From: Erwinia rhapontici
GTDB taxonomy: Bacteria; Pseudomonadota; Gammaproteobacteria; Enterobacterales; Enterobacteriaceae
NCBI RefSeq assembly: GCF_012271765.1
Contig: NZ_VRKO01000010.1
Span: 752,884 to 816,883, forward strand
DNA: 64,000 bases
Direction: 5' to 3'
Positions 30,019 through 40,065 of the stretch are shown in pieces. Position 1 is the first letter of the stretch; every line of letters begins with the position of its first letter. A model generated the notes under the pieces. That model saw nothing but the letters and a program-made list of their open reading frames with translations. It did no database searches and was not told where the DNA came from. The position numbers and the translations under genes were made by a program.

Positions 30019-31032
30019 TTAGTCCGGGGTGAGTTCACCACGCAGGTTTTGTTTCATCAGCTGACGAATTTCGTCACTGGTCAGGTCCTGGCTCAGAAGG
30101 AAGTGCAGTTTGGTCAGTGTAGCCTCAACGGTCAGGTCGGCACCACTCACCACGCCAGCCAGGGCCAGAGCGTTTCCGGTGGCGTAACCCCCCATATTGA
30201 CCTTACCGGACATGCACTGCGTGAGGTTAACGACCACAATGCCGCGATCGGAAGCCTCTTTCAGCTCCTGCAGGAACTCTTTGTTCTGCGGAGCATTCCC
30301 GACGCCATAAGAACGCAGGATCAGTGCTTTTACCGGCTGTTGCAGGAAGTTACGCACCACGGCAGCAGAAATGCCCGGATAGATTGTCACCACGCCAATC
30401 GGCTGCGGTGTAATCGGATGCACGATCAGCGCTCCCTGGCCTGCAGGTGCGGCAGGGGTATTCAGACGACGAATATGGATACCGGCTTCCAGCAGCGGGG
30501 CGAGGTTTGGCGAATCAAACGCATTGAAACCGTCAGCGTGCGCTTTGGTGGTGCGGTTACCGCGATAAAGCGTGTTATTGAAGAATAACGTCACTTCGTT
30601 AATCGGATAATTTGCGGCAACAAACAGTGAGTTCAGCAGATTTTGCTGGCCGTCGGAGCGCAGTTGCTCCAGTGGGATCTGTGAGCCTGTCACAATCACC
30701 GGCTTGGCCAGGTTTTCCAGCATGAACGACAGCGCAGAGGCCGTAAAGGCCATGGTGTCGGTGCCGTGCAAAATGACAAAGCCATCGTAATTGTCATAAT
30801 TCTGACGAATGTCATCCGCAATCGATTGCCAGTCCTGCGGAGTCATATCCGAGGAGTCAATCAGCGGCTGGTATTCATGGATGGTGAAATCAGGCATCTC
30901 CGGGCGGTGAAACTCCGGCATATTGGCCAGCTGACGTTGCAGATGGCCGGAGACCGGAATAAAGCCGTGTTCAGAGCGCTGCATACCGATCGTACCGCCC
31001 GTATAGGCGACGTAAATGGATTTCTTTTGCAT
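30019..31032 (-). CDS. ansA: L-asparaginase I (cytoplasmic)
   Basis: AnsA is the low-affinity cytoplasmic asparaginase. The 337-residue product has the two catalytic Thr motifs, YTGGTIGMQ near residue 14 and LHGTDTMAFTASAL near 90, and the allosteric-site region typical of type I enzymes. No signal peptide is present. I chose ATG 31032 (MQKKSIYVAYTGG), the E. coli start; the upstream TTG adds four unconserved residues. It is followed by pncA. Confidence 0.97.
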   Translation of the reverse strand: MQKKSIYVAYTGGTIGMQRSEHGFIPVSGHLQRQLANMPEFHRPEMPDFTIHEYQPLIDSSDMTPQDWQSIADDIRQNYDNYDGFVILHGTDTMAFTASALSFMLENLAKPVIVTGSQIPLEQLRSDGQQNLLNSLFVAANYPINEVTLFFNNTLYRGNRTTKAHADGFNAFDSPNLAPLLEAGIHIRRLNTPAAPAGQGALIVHPITPQPIGVVTIYPGISAAVVRNFLQQPVKALILRSYGVGNAPQNKEFLQELKEASDRGIVVVNLTQCMSGKVNMGGYATGNALALAGVVSGADLTVEATLTKLHFLLSQDLTSDEIRQLMKQNLRGELTPD

Positions 31033-31081
31033 TAGTAAACTCAAGACTTGCCAAAAAAGCGCAGTATAAGGGGAAAGGAGA

Positions 31082-31114
31082 GGAAAAGCAGCCCGACCAG
31101 ATGGCGTCGGGCTG
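31082..31114 (-). terminator. terminator of sppA
   Basis: CAGCCCGAC (31089-31097) and GTCGGGCTG (31106-31114) form a 9-bp stem. The minus strand continues CTTTTCCT. Confidence 0.75.
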
Positions 31115-31134
31115 AATAGTGATCGCGGTCACCG

Positions 31135-32991
31135 CTATTTGACGTTACCGCAGCTCAGACAGAATGCGTAACGGTTCTGAGGATCATTCAGATCGTTCAT
31201 CAGTCCTGGCTGATCCTTCATGGCATTCATCACATCCATCATTGGAGCGGGCAGCCAGGCTTTCAGCGTTTCAGGTAACGCCGCATGTGCAGAGGCATCG
31301 ACCTGGCTGAACAGCACCTCAATCAGGCTGGGGTCATTCTGATACCAGCTGAGCTGCGGCTGCGTGAGTTTAGCCAGCTCTGCAGCTTTGGCGACGGCAT
31401 CGTCAAAGTCACCCAGGGCATCGACCAGTCCGTTCGCTTTCGCGTCACTGCCGGTCCAGACATGGCCCTGTGCAATCTGGTCAATCTGTTCCGGTGTTTT
31501 GTTGCGTGACGTTGCCACCAGGTTAAGGAAGTTTTTATAGCCGTTCTCGATGCTTAACTGCATCAACTGCTGCACTTCCGTCGGCAGCGCCTTGGTGCTG
31601 GCAATATCAGCCAGCGGTGAGGTCGCTACGCCGTCCGTGTGCACGCCAATAGCATCCAGCGAGTTCTCAACGGTGTTGATCACGCCGAAAATGCCGATGG
31701 AGCCGGTCAGCGTATTCGGGCTGGCAATGATGTAGTTAGCCGGTGTAGAGACCCAGTAACCGCCTGAGGCTGCCATACCGCCCATCGAAACGACTACCGG
31801 CTTACCGGCTGCCTTCGCAGCTGCCAGCTCCTCACGGATAGTTTCAGAGGCCGTCACGCTGCCGCCCGGGCTGTTCACGCGGAAGACGATAGCTTTGATT
31901 TTCGGATCAAGGCGGGCATCACGGATTTCCATTGCAGTGGTGTCACCGCCCACGCTGCCTGGTGTCTCTTCGCCATCCATAATCGCGCCATTAGCCATGA
32001 TCACCGCGATGTTGCCATCGGTGGTCGGGGCATTTTTCAGCGGATAGTCATAAATACTGGTGCCGTTATAGTCTTTCGCCTGTTTATCCCAGCCGAATGT
32101 TTTCACCAGTTGCTGATCCACGGTGGACGGAGAGGCCAGTTCATCCACCAGTTTGGCGTCTTTGGCATACTGAGCGGTATCGCCACCGACTTTCTGCAGG
32201 CCATCCAGCACGCCCTGTGCACCCGGGAAGACCTGATCTGCGGTGATCTGACGGTTGGCCGCCAGCGTATTCACATAGTTTTGCCACAGCTCACCGACCC
32301 AGCGGCTGTCGGCATCGCGTGCCGCAGGTGACATATCATCACGCAGGAAAGGCTCAACCGCTGATTTATAGGTCCCGACGCGGAAGACATGGGAACTGAC
32401 TTTCAGTTTATCCAGCAGCGTTTTGTAGTAGAGACCATTGGTGGCAAAGCCATGCAGATCGACCGTACCCTGTGGGGAGAGGTAAATCTTATTCGCAAAA
32501 CTGGCGAGATAATATTGTGCCTGGCTGTAGCTGTCGCCGGTAGCGTAGATCGGTTTGCCGCTGTCGCGGAACTCGCGCAGTGCCTTACCAATATATTGCA
32601 GTGACGGCTGGTCAGCGCCCGCAAAATTGCGCAGATCCAGTACCATGCCGGTAATTTTGGCATCGCCTTTGGCCTGGCGAATCGCATCCACCACGTCAAA
32701 CAGTGAGTTTTCTTTCAGGCGATCGCTGCTGGCACCCAGCAGCTGGCGGCCCAGTTTACTCATGGTGTTGCTGACAGACGGTTTGTCGACCACCACACCG
32801 CTGAGGTCGACGGTCAGTGCGCCTTTCTGAACATCGGCAGGCGTACTGGCGCTGTTAAACTGGAACCAGAGACCCGCGCCCACCAGGATCAGTAGAATAA
32901 GGAAAAGGTTGAGAATAAATTCGCGTACGAAATTCAGCACCCGCCAAGTCCACTTAAAAAAATTAGCGATAATTCGCCACAAGACGCGCAT
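31135..32991 (-). CDS. sppA: signal peptide peptidase SppA (protease IV)
   Basis: SppA is an inner membrane serine protease that degrades cleaved signal peptides. The 618-residue product equals E. coli length. It has one N-terminal membrane helix (FILNLFLILLILVGAGLWF, near residues 25-45) and two tandem ClpP-like domains. The general base Lys lies in GTYKSAVEPF (near 209) and the nucleophile Ser in GGMAASGGYWVS (near 409). A terminator separates it from ansA. Confidence 0.97.
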   Translation of the reverse strand: MRVLWRIIANFFKWTWRVLNFVREFILNLFLILLILVGAGLWFQFNSASTPADVQKGALTVDLSGVVVDKPSVSNTMSKLGRQLLGASSDRLKENSLFDVVDAIRQAKGDAKITGMVLDLRNFAGADQPSLQYIGKALREFRDSGKPIYATGDSYSQAQYYLASFANKIYLSPQGTVDLHGFATNGLYYKTLLDKLKVSSHVFRVGTYKSAVEPFLRDDMSPAARDADSRWVGELWQNYVNTLAANRQITADQVFPGAQGVLDGLQKVGGDTAQYAKDAKLVDELASPSTVDQQLVKTFGWDKQAKDYNGTSIYDYPLKNAPTTDGNIAVIMANGAIMDGEETPGSVGGDTTAMEIRDARLDPKIKAIVFRVNSPGGSVTASETIREELAAAKAAGKPVVVSMGGMAASGGYWVSTPANYIIASPNTLTGSIGIFGVINTVENSLDAIGVHTDGVATSPLADIASTKALPTEVQQLMQLSIENGYKNFLNLVATSRNKTPEQIDQIAQGHVWTGSDAKANGLVDALGDFDDAVAKAAELAKLTQPQLSWYQNDPSLIEVLFSQVDASAHAALPETLKAWLPAPMMDVMNAMKDQPGLMNDLNDPQNRYAFCLSCGNVK

Positions 32992-33184
32992 AAACTCTCC
33001 ATAATCGCAATGAAATACCCGATACGCGTGATGTCGATGACAGCGTAACCGCTAAACCGGGCCGTAATAGCTCACATCCTAATTAGCAGTGGCGTAATTG
33101 TCAGCAGGAAAAAGCGCAATGCTGTAACAAAACATCATCCTGTGCTAGTTTCTGCGGGATACAAATTATTATCAGGAGGAAGTT

Positions 33185-33736
33185 ATGGACGCTCTGGAAT
33201 TACTGGTTAACCGCCGCTCTGCATCCCGTCTGGCTGCGCCAGCTCCGACAGGTGAAGCGCTGGAAAACATTCTGCAGGCAGGTATGCGTGCTCCCGATCA
33301 CGGCACCTTACAGCCGTGGCGTTTTATCATCATTGAAAATGAAGGGCGCGATCGCTTCAGTGCGCTGCTGGAAAACGTCTCGCGTGATGCACAGCTGGAT
33401 GATAAAGCCATTGAAAAAGCGCAGCAGGCGCCGTTCCGTGCTCCGATGATTATTACCGTGGTGGCTCACTGTGAAGAGCACCCCAAAGTCCCGCACTGGG
33501 AGCAGGTGGTTTCTGCTGGCTGCGCCGTGATGGCAATGCAGATGGCCGCAGCGGCACAGGGTTTTAACGGCATCTGGCGCAGTGGTGCCTGGACAGAAGA
33601 CGAAGCGGTACGCCAGGCATTTGGTTGCCGTGCACAGGATGCGATAGTCGGTTTCCTCTATCTGGGTACGCCGCAGTTGAAATCCTCTACCACTATCCAG
33701 TCGCCAGACAGCGCGCCATTCGTCAGCTATTTCTGA
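33185..33736 (+). CDS. ydjA: nitroreductase family protein YdjA
   Basis: The 183-residue FMN-binding protein belongs to the minimal nitroreductase group ([16 protein letters not shown] with the FMN phosphate-binding Arg-Arg-Ser; [16 protein letters not shown]). The physiological substrate is unknown. GAGGAAG precedes the ATG. It is divergent from sppA and immediately precedes selD (9 bases), suggesting one transcript. Confidence 0.95.
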   Translation: MDALELLVNRRSASRLAAPAPTGEALENILQAGMRAPDHGTLQPWRFIIIENEGRDRFSALLENVSRDAQLDDKAIEKAQQAPFRAPMIITVVAHCEEHPKVPHWEQVVSAGCAVMAMQMAAAAQGFNGIWRSGAWTEDEAVRQAFGCRAQDAIVGFLYLGTPQLKSSTTIQSPDSAPFVSYF

Positions 33737-33745
33737 GTGATGCAG

Positions 33746-34792
33746 ATGAACGAGAACACGATTCGTCTGACGCAGTACAGCCATGGAGCAGGCTGCGGAT
33801 GTAAAATTTCCCCGGCGGTGCTGGATCGTATTCTGCACAGCGATCACCCGCTGCGCAAAGATCCCAATTTGCTGGTGGGAAATGAAACCCGCGATGATGC
33901 GGCCGTGTACGACCTGGGTAACGGCACCTCAGTGGTCAGCACCACCGATTTTTTCATGCCAATCGTCGACGATCCCTACGATTTCGGACGTATTGCTGCG
34001 ACTAACGCCATCAGTGATATCTGGGCGATGGGCGGCAAACCGATTATGGCGATTGCCATTCTGGGCTGGCCGGTTAACGTACTGGCACCGGAAATTGCGC
34101 GTAGAGTGATAGAAGGTGGGCGCAACGTCTGTGAACAGGCGGGGATCAGCCTGGCGGGGGGGCACTCTATTGATGCGCCGGAGCCAATCTTCGGCCTGGC
34201 TGTCACGGGCATTGTCAATACCGACCAGGTAAAACGTAACAGCGAAGCCTTGCCGGGCTGCCGCCTTTATCTCACCAAACCCTTAGGGATTGGTATCCTG
34301 ACCACCGCAGAGAAGAAATCGTTGCTGCGTCAGGAGCACCAGGGCCTTGCGACGGCCACCATGTGCCAGCTTAATCAGATCGGTGCGGCCTTCGCGGCTG
34401 AAGCGGGGGTCAGTGCCATGACGGATGTGACCGGCTTTGGTTTACTGGGGCATCTGAGCGAGATGTGTCAGGGTGCCGGATTGCATGCCGATCTGTGGTT
34501 CCACGCGATCCCGCGTTTGCCGGGCGTTGAAGAGTATATTTCCCTGGGATGTGTGCCTGGTGGCACCGGGCGTAACTTTGCCAGCTACGGTCAGTTGGTG
34601 GGGCCCATGAGCGATATGCAGCGTCATCTGTTGTGCGACCCGCAAACCTCGGGTGGCCTGTTACTCGCCGTTTTACCGGGCGCGGAAGCCGCCGTTGAGG
34701 CGATGGCGACCGCACATGCTATTTCGCTAACACCGATTGGCGAACTCCTGACGGCGCAGGCCGAAAGGGCCGTTATTGAAGTCAAACCCTGA
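33746..34792 (+). CDS. selD: selenide, water dikinase SelD
   Basis: SelD makes monoselenophosphate from selenide and ATP for selenocysteine and selenouridine synthesis. The 348-residue product has the catalytic [10 protein letters not shown] loop (Cys near residue 17; a cysteine rather than selenocysteine form), DDAAVY and the ATP-binding [12 protein letters not shown] and [14 protein letters not shown] blocks. I chose ATG 33746 ([14 protein letters not shown]), aligned with E. coli; ATG 33740 and GTG 33737 are possible. topB follows after 18 bases. Confidence 0.96.
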   Translation: MNENTIRLTQYSHGAGCGCKISPAVLDRILHSDHPLRKDPNLLVGNETRDDAAVYDLGNGTSVVSTTDFFMPIVDDPYDFGRIAATNAISDIWAMGGKPIMAIAILGWPVNVLAPEIARRVIEGGRNVCEQAGISLAGGHSIDAPEPIFGLAVTGIVNTDQVKRNSEALPGCRLYLTKPLGIGILTTAEKKSLLRQEHQGLATATMCQLNQIGAAFAAEAGVSAMTDVTGFGLLGHLSEMCQGAGLHADLWFHAIPRLPGVEEYISLGCVPGGTGRNFASYGQLVGPMSDMQRHLLCDPQTSGGLLLAVLPGAEAAVEAMATAHAISLTPIGELLTAQAERAVIEVKP

Positions 34793-34810
34793 GCAGGAAT
34801 TCACCCCCGG

Positions 34811-36733
34811 ATGCGTTTGTTTATTGCCGAAAAACCCAGCCTTGCCCGTGCTATTGCGGATGTCCTGCCGAAACCACATCGCCGTGGTGATGGTTATATT
34901 GCCTGTGGCCCCGACCAGGTGGTGACCTGGTGCGTGGGGCATCTGTTAGAACAGGCGCAACCTGACAGTTATAACAGCCGGTTCGCCCGCTGGTCGCTGG
35001 CGGATCTGCCTATTGTGCCGGAGAAGTGGCAGTTGAAGCCGCGACCATCCGTCGCCAAACAGCTCAATGTGATTAAAGGCTTGCTGGAGCAGGCCAGTGA
35101 AGTGGTTCATGCGGGGGACCCGGACCGTGAAGGTCAGCTCCTGGTCGATGAAGTGCTGGACTACCTCACCATGCCGGTAGAAAAGCGGGCAAAGGTACAA
35201 CGCTGCCTGATTAACGATCTCAACCCGCAGGCGGTGGAAAGAGCCATTACGCGACTACGCGAAAACCGCGAATTTATTCCTCTGTGCGTTTCTGCGCTGG
35301 CGCGTTCACGCGCCGACTGGCTGTACGGCATCAATATGACGCGCGCCTATACCCTGCTGGGGCGTAATGCAGGCTACGATGGCGTACTGTCCGTGGGGCG
35401 TGTCCAGACACCGGTGCTCGGGCTGGTGGTCCGCCGTGATGAAGAAATTGAAAACTTCGTGGCGAAAGATTTTTTTGAAGTGAAAGCGCATATCGTTACG
35501 CCAAAGGATGAACGATTTGTCGCGTTGTGGCAGCCCAGTGACTCCTGTGAGCCTTATCAGGATGAAGAGGGGCGTTTGCTGCATCGCCCGTTGGCGGACC
35601 ATGTAGTGGCGCGTATTGATGGCCAGCCCGCGCTGGTCACCAGCTATAACGACAAGCGTGAGAACGATACTGCACCGTTGCCGTTCTCATTGTCGGCATT
35701 ACAGATTGAAGCGGGTAAACGTTTTGGGCTGAGCGCGCAGGTTGTTCTCGATACCTGTCAGCGTCTGTATGAAACCCATAAGCTGATCACTTACCCGCGT
35801 TCTGACAGCCGCTATCTGCCCGACGAGCACTTTGCCGGGCGTCAGGCGGTACTGAATGCCATCAATGCCCATCAGCCCGATCTGACACCACCCGCTGATT
35901 TCAACAGCGATCAAAAAAATCGCTGCTGGGATGATAAAAAGGTAGATGCTCACCACGCCATTGTCCCAACAGCACGCAGCAGCCGGGTCTCTTTGACGGA
36001 GAACGAACAGCAGATCTACCGGCTGATCGCCACCCAGTATCTGATGCAGTTCTGCCCGGATGCGGTCTATCGTAAGTGCGTGATCGAGCTGGATATCGCA
36101 GGCGGCAAGTTTGTGGCGAAGGCGCGTTTCCTTGCTGAAGCGGGCTGGCGTGCGCTGCTGGGCAGCAAAGAGCGTGATGAAGAGAACGATGGCACGCCGC
36201 TGCCCGTGGTGGCGAAGGGCGATGAGCTGCTGTGCGAGCGCGGGGAAGTGATCGATAAGCAAACCCAGCCGCCGCGCCCCTTCACCGATGCCACGTTACT
36301 GTCGGCGATGACGGGCATTGCACGCTTTGTTCAGGATAAAGATCTCAAGAAAGTGCTACGTGCGACCGATGGTTTAGGAACGGAAGCTACGCGCGCCGGC
36401 ATTATCGAGCTGTTGTTTAAACGCACGTTCTTATTTAAGAAAGGGCGTTATATCCACTCCAGCCCGGCGGGACGCGCGTTAATCCATTCACTGCCGGAGA
36501 TGGCCGCGCGGCCGGATATGACCGCGCAGTGGGAGTCAACGCTGACTAAAATCAGTGAGAAGCAGTGCCGCTATCAGGACTTTATGTTCCCGCTGGTAGA
36601 GACACTGCACAGTCTTATCCACCAGGCGCGACAGCAACCCGCTGCGCATGCCTTCCGGGGCTTACCGGCACCATCGACAAACAAAGCGAAAAAACCGCGC
36701 CGTAAGGCGGCAAAAGAGAAGGAAAGCGAGTGA
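34811..36733 (+). CDS. topB: DNA topoisomerase III
   Basis: TopB is a type IA topoisomerase that decatenates replication intermediates. The 640-residue product (653 in E. coli) has the N-terminal Toprim domain ([20 protein letters not shown], then [11 protein letters not shown] with the acidic triad near residue 105) and the active Tyr in [12 protein letters not shown] near 328. The shorter, basic tail ([14 protein letters not shown]) suits DNA contact. The TGA overlaps the next start by one base (TGATG). Confidence 0.97.
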   Translation: MRLFIAEKPSLARAIADVLPKPHRRGDGYIACGPDQVVTWCVGHLLEQAQPDSYNSRFARWSLADLPIVPEKWQLKPRPSVAKQLNVIKGLLEQASEVVHAGDPDREGQLLVDEVLDYLTMPVEKRAKVQRCLINDLNPQAVERAITRLRENREFIPLCVSALARSRADWLYGINMTRAYTLLGRNAGYDGVLSVGRVQTPVLGLVVRRDEEIENFVAKDFFEVKAHIVTPKDERFVALWQPSDSCEPYQDEEGRLLHRPLADHVVARIDGQPALVTSYNDKRENDTAPLPFSLSALQIEAGKRFGLSAQVVLDTCQRLYETHKLITYPRSDSRYLPDEHFAGRQAVLNAINAHQPDLTPPADFNSDQKNRCWDDKKVDAHHAIVPTARSSRVSLTENEQQIYRLIATQYLMQFCPDAVYRKCVIELDIAGGKFVAKARFLAEAGWRALLGSKERDEENDGTPLPVVAKGDELLCERGEVIDKQTQPPRPFTDATLLSAMTGIARFVQDKDLKKVLRATDGLGTEATRAGIIELLFKRTFLFKKGRYIHSSPAGRALIHSLPEMAARPDMTAQWESTLTKISEKQCRYQDFMFPLVETLHSLIHQARQQPAAHAFRGLPAPSTNKAKKPRRKAAKEKESE

Positions 36734-37050
36734 TGAAATTGCGTCTGGCTATGTTACTGCTGCTTGCTATCAGCGCCCCAACGATGGCCGAACGTTACAT
36801 CAGTAACGGTCATGGTAATAATAATGGTAATAACGGCGGCGGAAATGCTGACGTCGTGGTCGATATGCCCCCGGAAGTCTGGACTCAGGGTAGCCGCAAC
36901 AGTCAGCCTCCGTGTCAACGCTGCTGTATCTATGAGAACCAGAGCTATACCGAGGGGGCCGTACTGAAAAGTGAAGGGGTGCTGTTGCAGTGTGTGCGTG
37001 ATGAGCAATCGCTGGGAACAAACAATCTTATCTGGCGTATTGTGAAGTAA
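36733..37050 (+). CDS. ynjH: DUF1496 family periplasmic protein (YnjH-like)
   Basis: The 105-residue product has a clear signal peptide ([19 protein letters not shown]) and a Gly/Asn-rich linker (residues 25-40). The conserved block follows: CQRCCIYENQSYTEGAV followed by LLQCVRDEQS, with four or more Cys that could form disulfides. This matches the small DUF1496/YnjH family; function unknown. In E. coli ynjH lies near topB but not directly next to it. The start ATG 36733 overlaps the topB stop, implying coupling. The long hairpin at 37066-37100 follows. Confidence 0.82.
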   Translation: MKLRLAMLLLLAISAPTMAERYISNGHGNNNGNNGGGNADVVVDMPPEVWTQGSRNSQPPCQRCCIYENQSYTEGAVLKSEGVLLQCVRDEQSLGTNNLIWRIVK

Positions 37051-37065
37051 CAGGCATCATTGTTG

Positions 37066-37100
37066 ATGTTGCAGGGCGATGGACCGCCGCCCTGCAACAT
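37066..37100. repeat. 13-bp inverted repeat between convergent ynjH and xthA
   Basis: ATGTTGCAGGGCG (37066-37078) and CGCCCTGCAACAT (37088-37100) pair perfectly around a nine-base loop. There is no T-run on either side, so it may be a 3'-end stabiliser or a weak terminator for both convergent genes. Confidence 0.7.
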
Positions 37101-37117
37101 GACATCAGTACGATGAA

Positions 37118-37921
37118 TTACAGTGAAAACTCTGCCCAAATCGGCGCATGGTCTGACGGTTTTTCCATCCCACGAATATCATAATCAATCCCGGTTGCGA
37201 TGCAGCGCTCCGCCAGTGGTTTGCTGGCCAGCACCAGATCAATACGCAATCCGCGGTTGTCATCAAAACCCTTAGAACGGTAGTCGAACCATGAGAAACG
37301 GTCGTTAGCGTCCGGATTCTGCGCACGCCATGTATCAACCAGCCCCCAGTTCATCAGACGATCCATCCATTCACGTTCTTCCGGCAGGAAAGAGCACTTG
37401 CCGGTGCGTAACCAGCGCTTGCGGTTCTCTTCACCGATGCCGATATCCAGGTCGGTGCTGCTGATATTCATATCGCCCATGATCAGAATCTGATTGTCGG
37501 TGCTTTGCTGCTCGAGATAGCTTTGCAGGTCGCGATAGAATTTCTCTTTTGCCGGGAATTTGGTCGCATGGTCACGGCTTTCGCCCTGAGGGAAATAACC
37601 ATTCAGCACGGTCACAATGCCGGATGCGGTCGGGATATCGGCCATGATCATACGACGCTGAGCATCTTCATCATCACCGTCAAAGCCACGGCGCACGGCC
37701 AGTGGCTCTGCTTTGGTCATCAGCGCTACGCCGTAGTGGCCTTTCTGCCCGTGGTAAAACACGTGGTAGCCGAGTTTAGCGACCTCTTCGAGGGGGAACA
37801 TATCGTCGTGAACTTTCGTTTCTTGCAGGCCGATGACATCCGGCTGATGCTGCTCAACGATTGCTTGTAACTGATGAGGGCGTGCACGCAGCCCATTGAT
37901 ATTAAAAGAAAGAAATTTCAT
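37118..37921 (-). CDS. xthA: exodeoxyribonuclease III
   Basis: ExoIII is the main AP endonuclease and a 3' phosphatase/3'-5' exonuclease in base excision repair. The 267-residue product has the EEP-family motifs: [10 protein letters not shown], the metal-binding Glu in [15 protein letters not shown] (catalytic Asp near 151) and the C-terminal [11 protein letters not shown] with the catalytic His. ATG 37921 begins [11 protein letters not shown], the E. coli start; the long upstream frame to 38197 runs through the tRNA-derived repeats and is spurious. Confidence 0.97.
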   Translation of the reverse strand: MKFLSFNINGLRARPHQLQAIVEQHQPDVIGLQETKVHDDMFPLEEVAKLGYHVFYHGQKGHYGVALMTKAEPLAVRRGFDGDDEDAQRRMIMADIPTASGIVTVLNGYFPQGESRDHATKFPAKEKFYRDLQSYLEQQSTDNQILIMGDMNISSTDLDIGIGEENRKRWLRTGKCSFLPEEREWMDRLMNWGLVDTWRAQNPDANDRFSWFDYRSKGFDDNRGLRIDLVLASKPLAERCIATGIDYDIRGMEKPSDHAPIWAEFSL

Positions 37922-38010
37922 AGCACAGGCCATTTTGCGTGGAAAAAGTGGGCGGAATGGTAGCAGGTTTTGCCAGCAGAAAGAAATATTGCTGCGATTG
38001 ATAAAGGGGA

Positions 38011-38224
38011 TATGAAAGTGTGGAACAAGTTTGGAGGTGTTTAGGTATCTGAAGATGGTGGTGGGGGAAGGATTATTCGTCGCGTCGCTCCTCACCCTTC
38101 GGGCCGCCATAAATGGCGTTGTCTCACTGCGTTCGACGCAAACCTTCGGTCGAAGCTTCTCATTCTTCCCCAACGGGAATATGAAAGTGTGGAACAAGTT
38201 TGGAAGTGTTTAGGTATCTGAAGA

Positions 38225-38243
<19 letters not shown>
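38011..38243 (-). repeat. tyrT-type distal repeat (rtT RNA region) with 19-bp tRNA-Tyr 3' ends
   Basis: About 64 bases at 38011-38074 and 38179-38243 are nearly identical: one substitution and one single-base gap. Each contains the 19-base 3' end of tRNA-Tyr including CCA (minus-strand AATCCTTCCCCCACCACCA at 38056-38074 and 38225-38243). The second copy belongs to the functional tRNA, the first stands alone about 169 bases downstream in the transcript. This is the layout of the E. coli tyrT operon, where about 178-bp repeats after the tRNAs carry 19 bases of tRNA sequence and give rise to rtT RNA. Confidence 0.75.
38092..38163 (-). CDS. possible small basic peptide in tyrT repeat (Tpr-like position)
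   Basis: Within the repeat unit a 23-codon frame starts ATG at 38163 after GGGGAAGA and ends TGA at 38094-38092. The peptide has six Arg ([11 protein letters not shown] at its start) and is basic. The E. coli tyrT repeat region encodes Tpr, a small protamine-like peptide, at a comparable place. I cannot confirm homology by eye and the frame may be chance. Confidence 0.3.
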   Translation of the reverse strand: MRSFDRRFASNAVRQRHLWRPEG

Positions 38244-38309
<66 letters not shown>

Positions 38310-38380
38310 AGGGGAAGCGTGTTAACAAGTTCAGTATCTTTGCTGGGGAAGCGTAACAGCGTCGCTGCGCGCTCCAGAAA

Positions 38381-38465
<85 letters not shown>

Positions 38466-38488
38466 ACTGGCCTGATTACTGTGCTTGT

Positions 38489-38528
38489 TAAGCGGGGCGC
38501 ATCATATCAAATGAAGTGATGCTGTAAA
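38489..38528 (-). promoter_or_regulatory. tyrT operon promoter with GC-rich discriminator
   Basis: On the minus strand, TTTACA (38528-38523), a 16-base spacer and TATGAT (38506-38501) are followed by GCGCCCCGCTT. This is essentially the E. coli tyrT promoter, a model for stringent control through its GC-rich discriminator. A-tracts upstream (minus-strand CAAAAAAAC at 38568-38560) could act as UP or FIS-associated sequence. Confidence 0.85.
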
Positions 38529-38573
38529 GCCCCGTTTTGCATAAAACAGCGTGTTTGCCGTTTTTTTGCCCGG

Positions 38574-38602
38574 GATGCTGTTTTGTCAGACAAAACAGCA
38601 TC
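38574..38602. repeat. near-perfect inverted repeat between purU and the tyrT promoter
   Basis: GATGCTGTTTTGTC and GACAAAACAGCATC are exact reverse complements around a single base, and CCGG flanks extend them. It begins eight bases after the purU stop. It is probably the purU 3' hairpin; no T-run follows on the minus strand. It also isolates the tRNA promoter from purU transcription. Confidence 0.65.
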
Positions 38603-38609
38603 ATCCGGC

Positions 38610-39458
38610 TCACAAAATGATGGTGCGGTTGCCGTAAACAAACACGCGCTGGGCCAGTACCTGGTAGAGAGCACGGCTCAGGGCATTTTTCTCAACGTCA
38701 CGACCCGCGCGCATCATATCTTCAGCAGTGTAGGTGTGATCAACATGGATCACGTCCTGCATAATGATCGGGCCTTCATCCAGATTGTCATTCACGTAGT
38801 GCGCCGTTGCACCAATGATCTTCACACCGCGCTCATAGGCCTGATGATAAGGGCGCGCACCGATAAAGGCGGGCAAGAATGAGTGGTGGATATTGATAAT
38901 CTGATTTGGATAACGCTGCACAAAGCCCGGCGTCAGCACGCGCATATATTTTGCCAGCACAACATAATCAGGCTGATAGCGGTCAATTTCCGCAGCCATA
39001 TTATTATCATGCTCTTCGCGGGTTAAGCCTTCATGGCTGACCAGAACGAAGGGAATGTCAAAACGCTCAACCAGCGTGCGCAGCGTGTCATGGTTACCAA
39101 TCACGGCGGCAATTTCGACATCCAGACCACCGTAGGCGCTTTTCATCAGCAGGTCGCCCAGGCAGTGCGCTTCTTTCGTCACCAGAATGACAATTCGGCG
39201 ACGGCCGGCGGGTTGCAGCTCACGCACGGATCCAACGGGCAGGGCGCTGTCGAGATCGGCCAGCAGCGTACTGTCGTTAAAGATGCCTTCCAGCTCAGTG
39301 CGCATAAAGAAGCGCCCGGTGCGATGATCAACAAACTCATTGTTTTGCACAATGTTCAGTTCGTGTTTGTAGCAAATATTGGTGATTTTCGCGATCAACC
39401 CTTTAGCATCAGGGCAGATAGTGCGTAGAACTTTACGTTGCAGTGTTTGCGCTTGCAT
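38610..39458 (-). CDS. purU: formyltetrahydrofolate deformylase PurU
   Basis: PurU hydrolyses 10-formyl-THF to THF and formate, balancing one-carbon pools and feeding PurT. The 282-residue product (280 in E. coli) has an N-terminal ACT domain (residues 8-85, LRTICPDAKGLIAKITNICY) for methionine/glycine control. A formyltransferase-like domain follows with HHSFLPAFIGARPYHQA and the catalytic Asp in HYVNDNLDEGPII. It is transcribed towards the tyrosine tRNA operon. Confidence 0.98.
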   Translation of the reverse strand: MQAQTLQRKVLRTICPDAKGLIAKITNICYKHELNIVQNNEFVDHRTGRFFMRTELEGIFNDSTLLADLDSALPVGSVRELQPAGRRRIVILVTKEAHCLGDLLMKSAYGGLDVEIAAVIGNHDTLRTLVERFDIPFVLVSHEGLTREEHDNNMAAEIDRYQPDYVVLAKYMRVLTPGFVQRYPNQIINIHHSFLPAFIGARPYHQAYERGVKIIGATAHYVNDNLDEGPIIMQDVIHVDHTYTAEDMMRAGRDVEKNALSRALYQVLAQRVFVYGNRTIIL

Positions 39459-39497
39459 TGCGATGGTAATCCTGTCGATACAAAAGGGAAATCCGGG

Positions 39498-39959
39498 TCA
39501 CGACTGACCGCAGCATTTCTTGTATTTTTTGCCAGAACCACAAGGGCACTGGTCATTACGCCCGATTGGCGGGAAAGTTCCGTCAATATAGTACCAGCGT
39601 TGTTCCTCACGAAGAAAGCGCGAACGTTCATGAATAAAACTTTCACGCCCATTTTCCGTAAATCGGGCAAAAAATGTCACATAACCCTGGGGTTTATCCG
39701 GCAATATTTCACTGCTAAGAATGGTTAATCCCCGCCAGTGAGTGTGAGCATAGCTCTCTTCAATACTGGCTGAGAATCGTTCTGCGTGGCACGACGGATG
39801 CCAGGTTGCCACCAGATAAGCCGTATCATGCTTCACATAAGCACTATAGCGCGAGCGCATCAGGCTTTCTGGTGTGGCAGGGAGAGCGTTCCCGTTTAGA
39901 TACGATTCGCAACATAGGCTATACTGCAATCCGCTACCGCACGGACAATGTTCAGACAC
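39498..39959 (-). CDS. ychJ: SEC-C motif protein YchJ (UPF0225)
   Basis: The 153-residue product has two SEC-C zinc-binding motifs: CPCGSGLQYSLCC at residues 5-17 and CPCGSGKKYKKCCG at the C terminus. An NTF2-like middle domain lies between them (MRSRYSAYVKHDTAYLVATWH). Function is unknown; zinc binding is inferred from the Cys pattern. I chose GTG 39959 (CCGGAG upstream) because VSEHCPCGSG aligns with the family start; an ATG 44 bases further up is possible but unconserved. It is divergent from rssA. Confidence 0.9.
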   Translation of the reverse strand: MSEHCPCGSGLQYSLCCESYLNGNALPATPESLMRSRYSAYVKHDTAYLVATWHPSCHAERFSASIEESYAHTHWRGLTILSSEILPDKPQGYVTFFARFTENGRESFIHERSRFLREEQRWYYIDGTFPPIGRNDQCPCGSGKKYKKCCGQS

Positions 39960-40065
39960 GTTGACTCCGGAAGTTTTATAACAGGTAAGAAGATTTTCAG
40001 GCGTCATGATAACCGGGCAGACGCGGTGATGCCATTTTGTTCGTTGAGCACTGGCCAGAGGTGGA

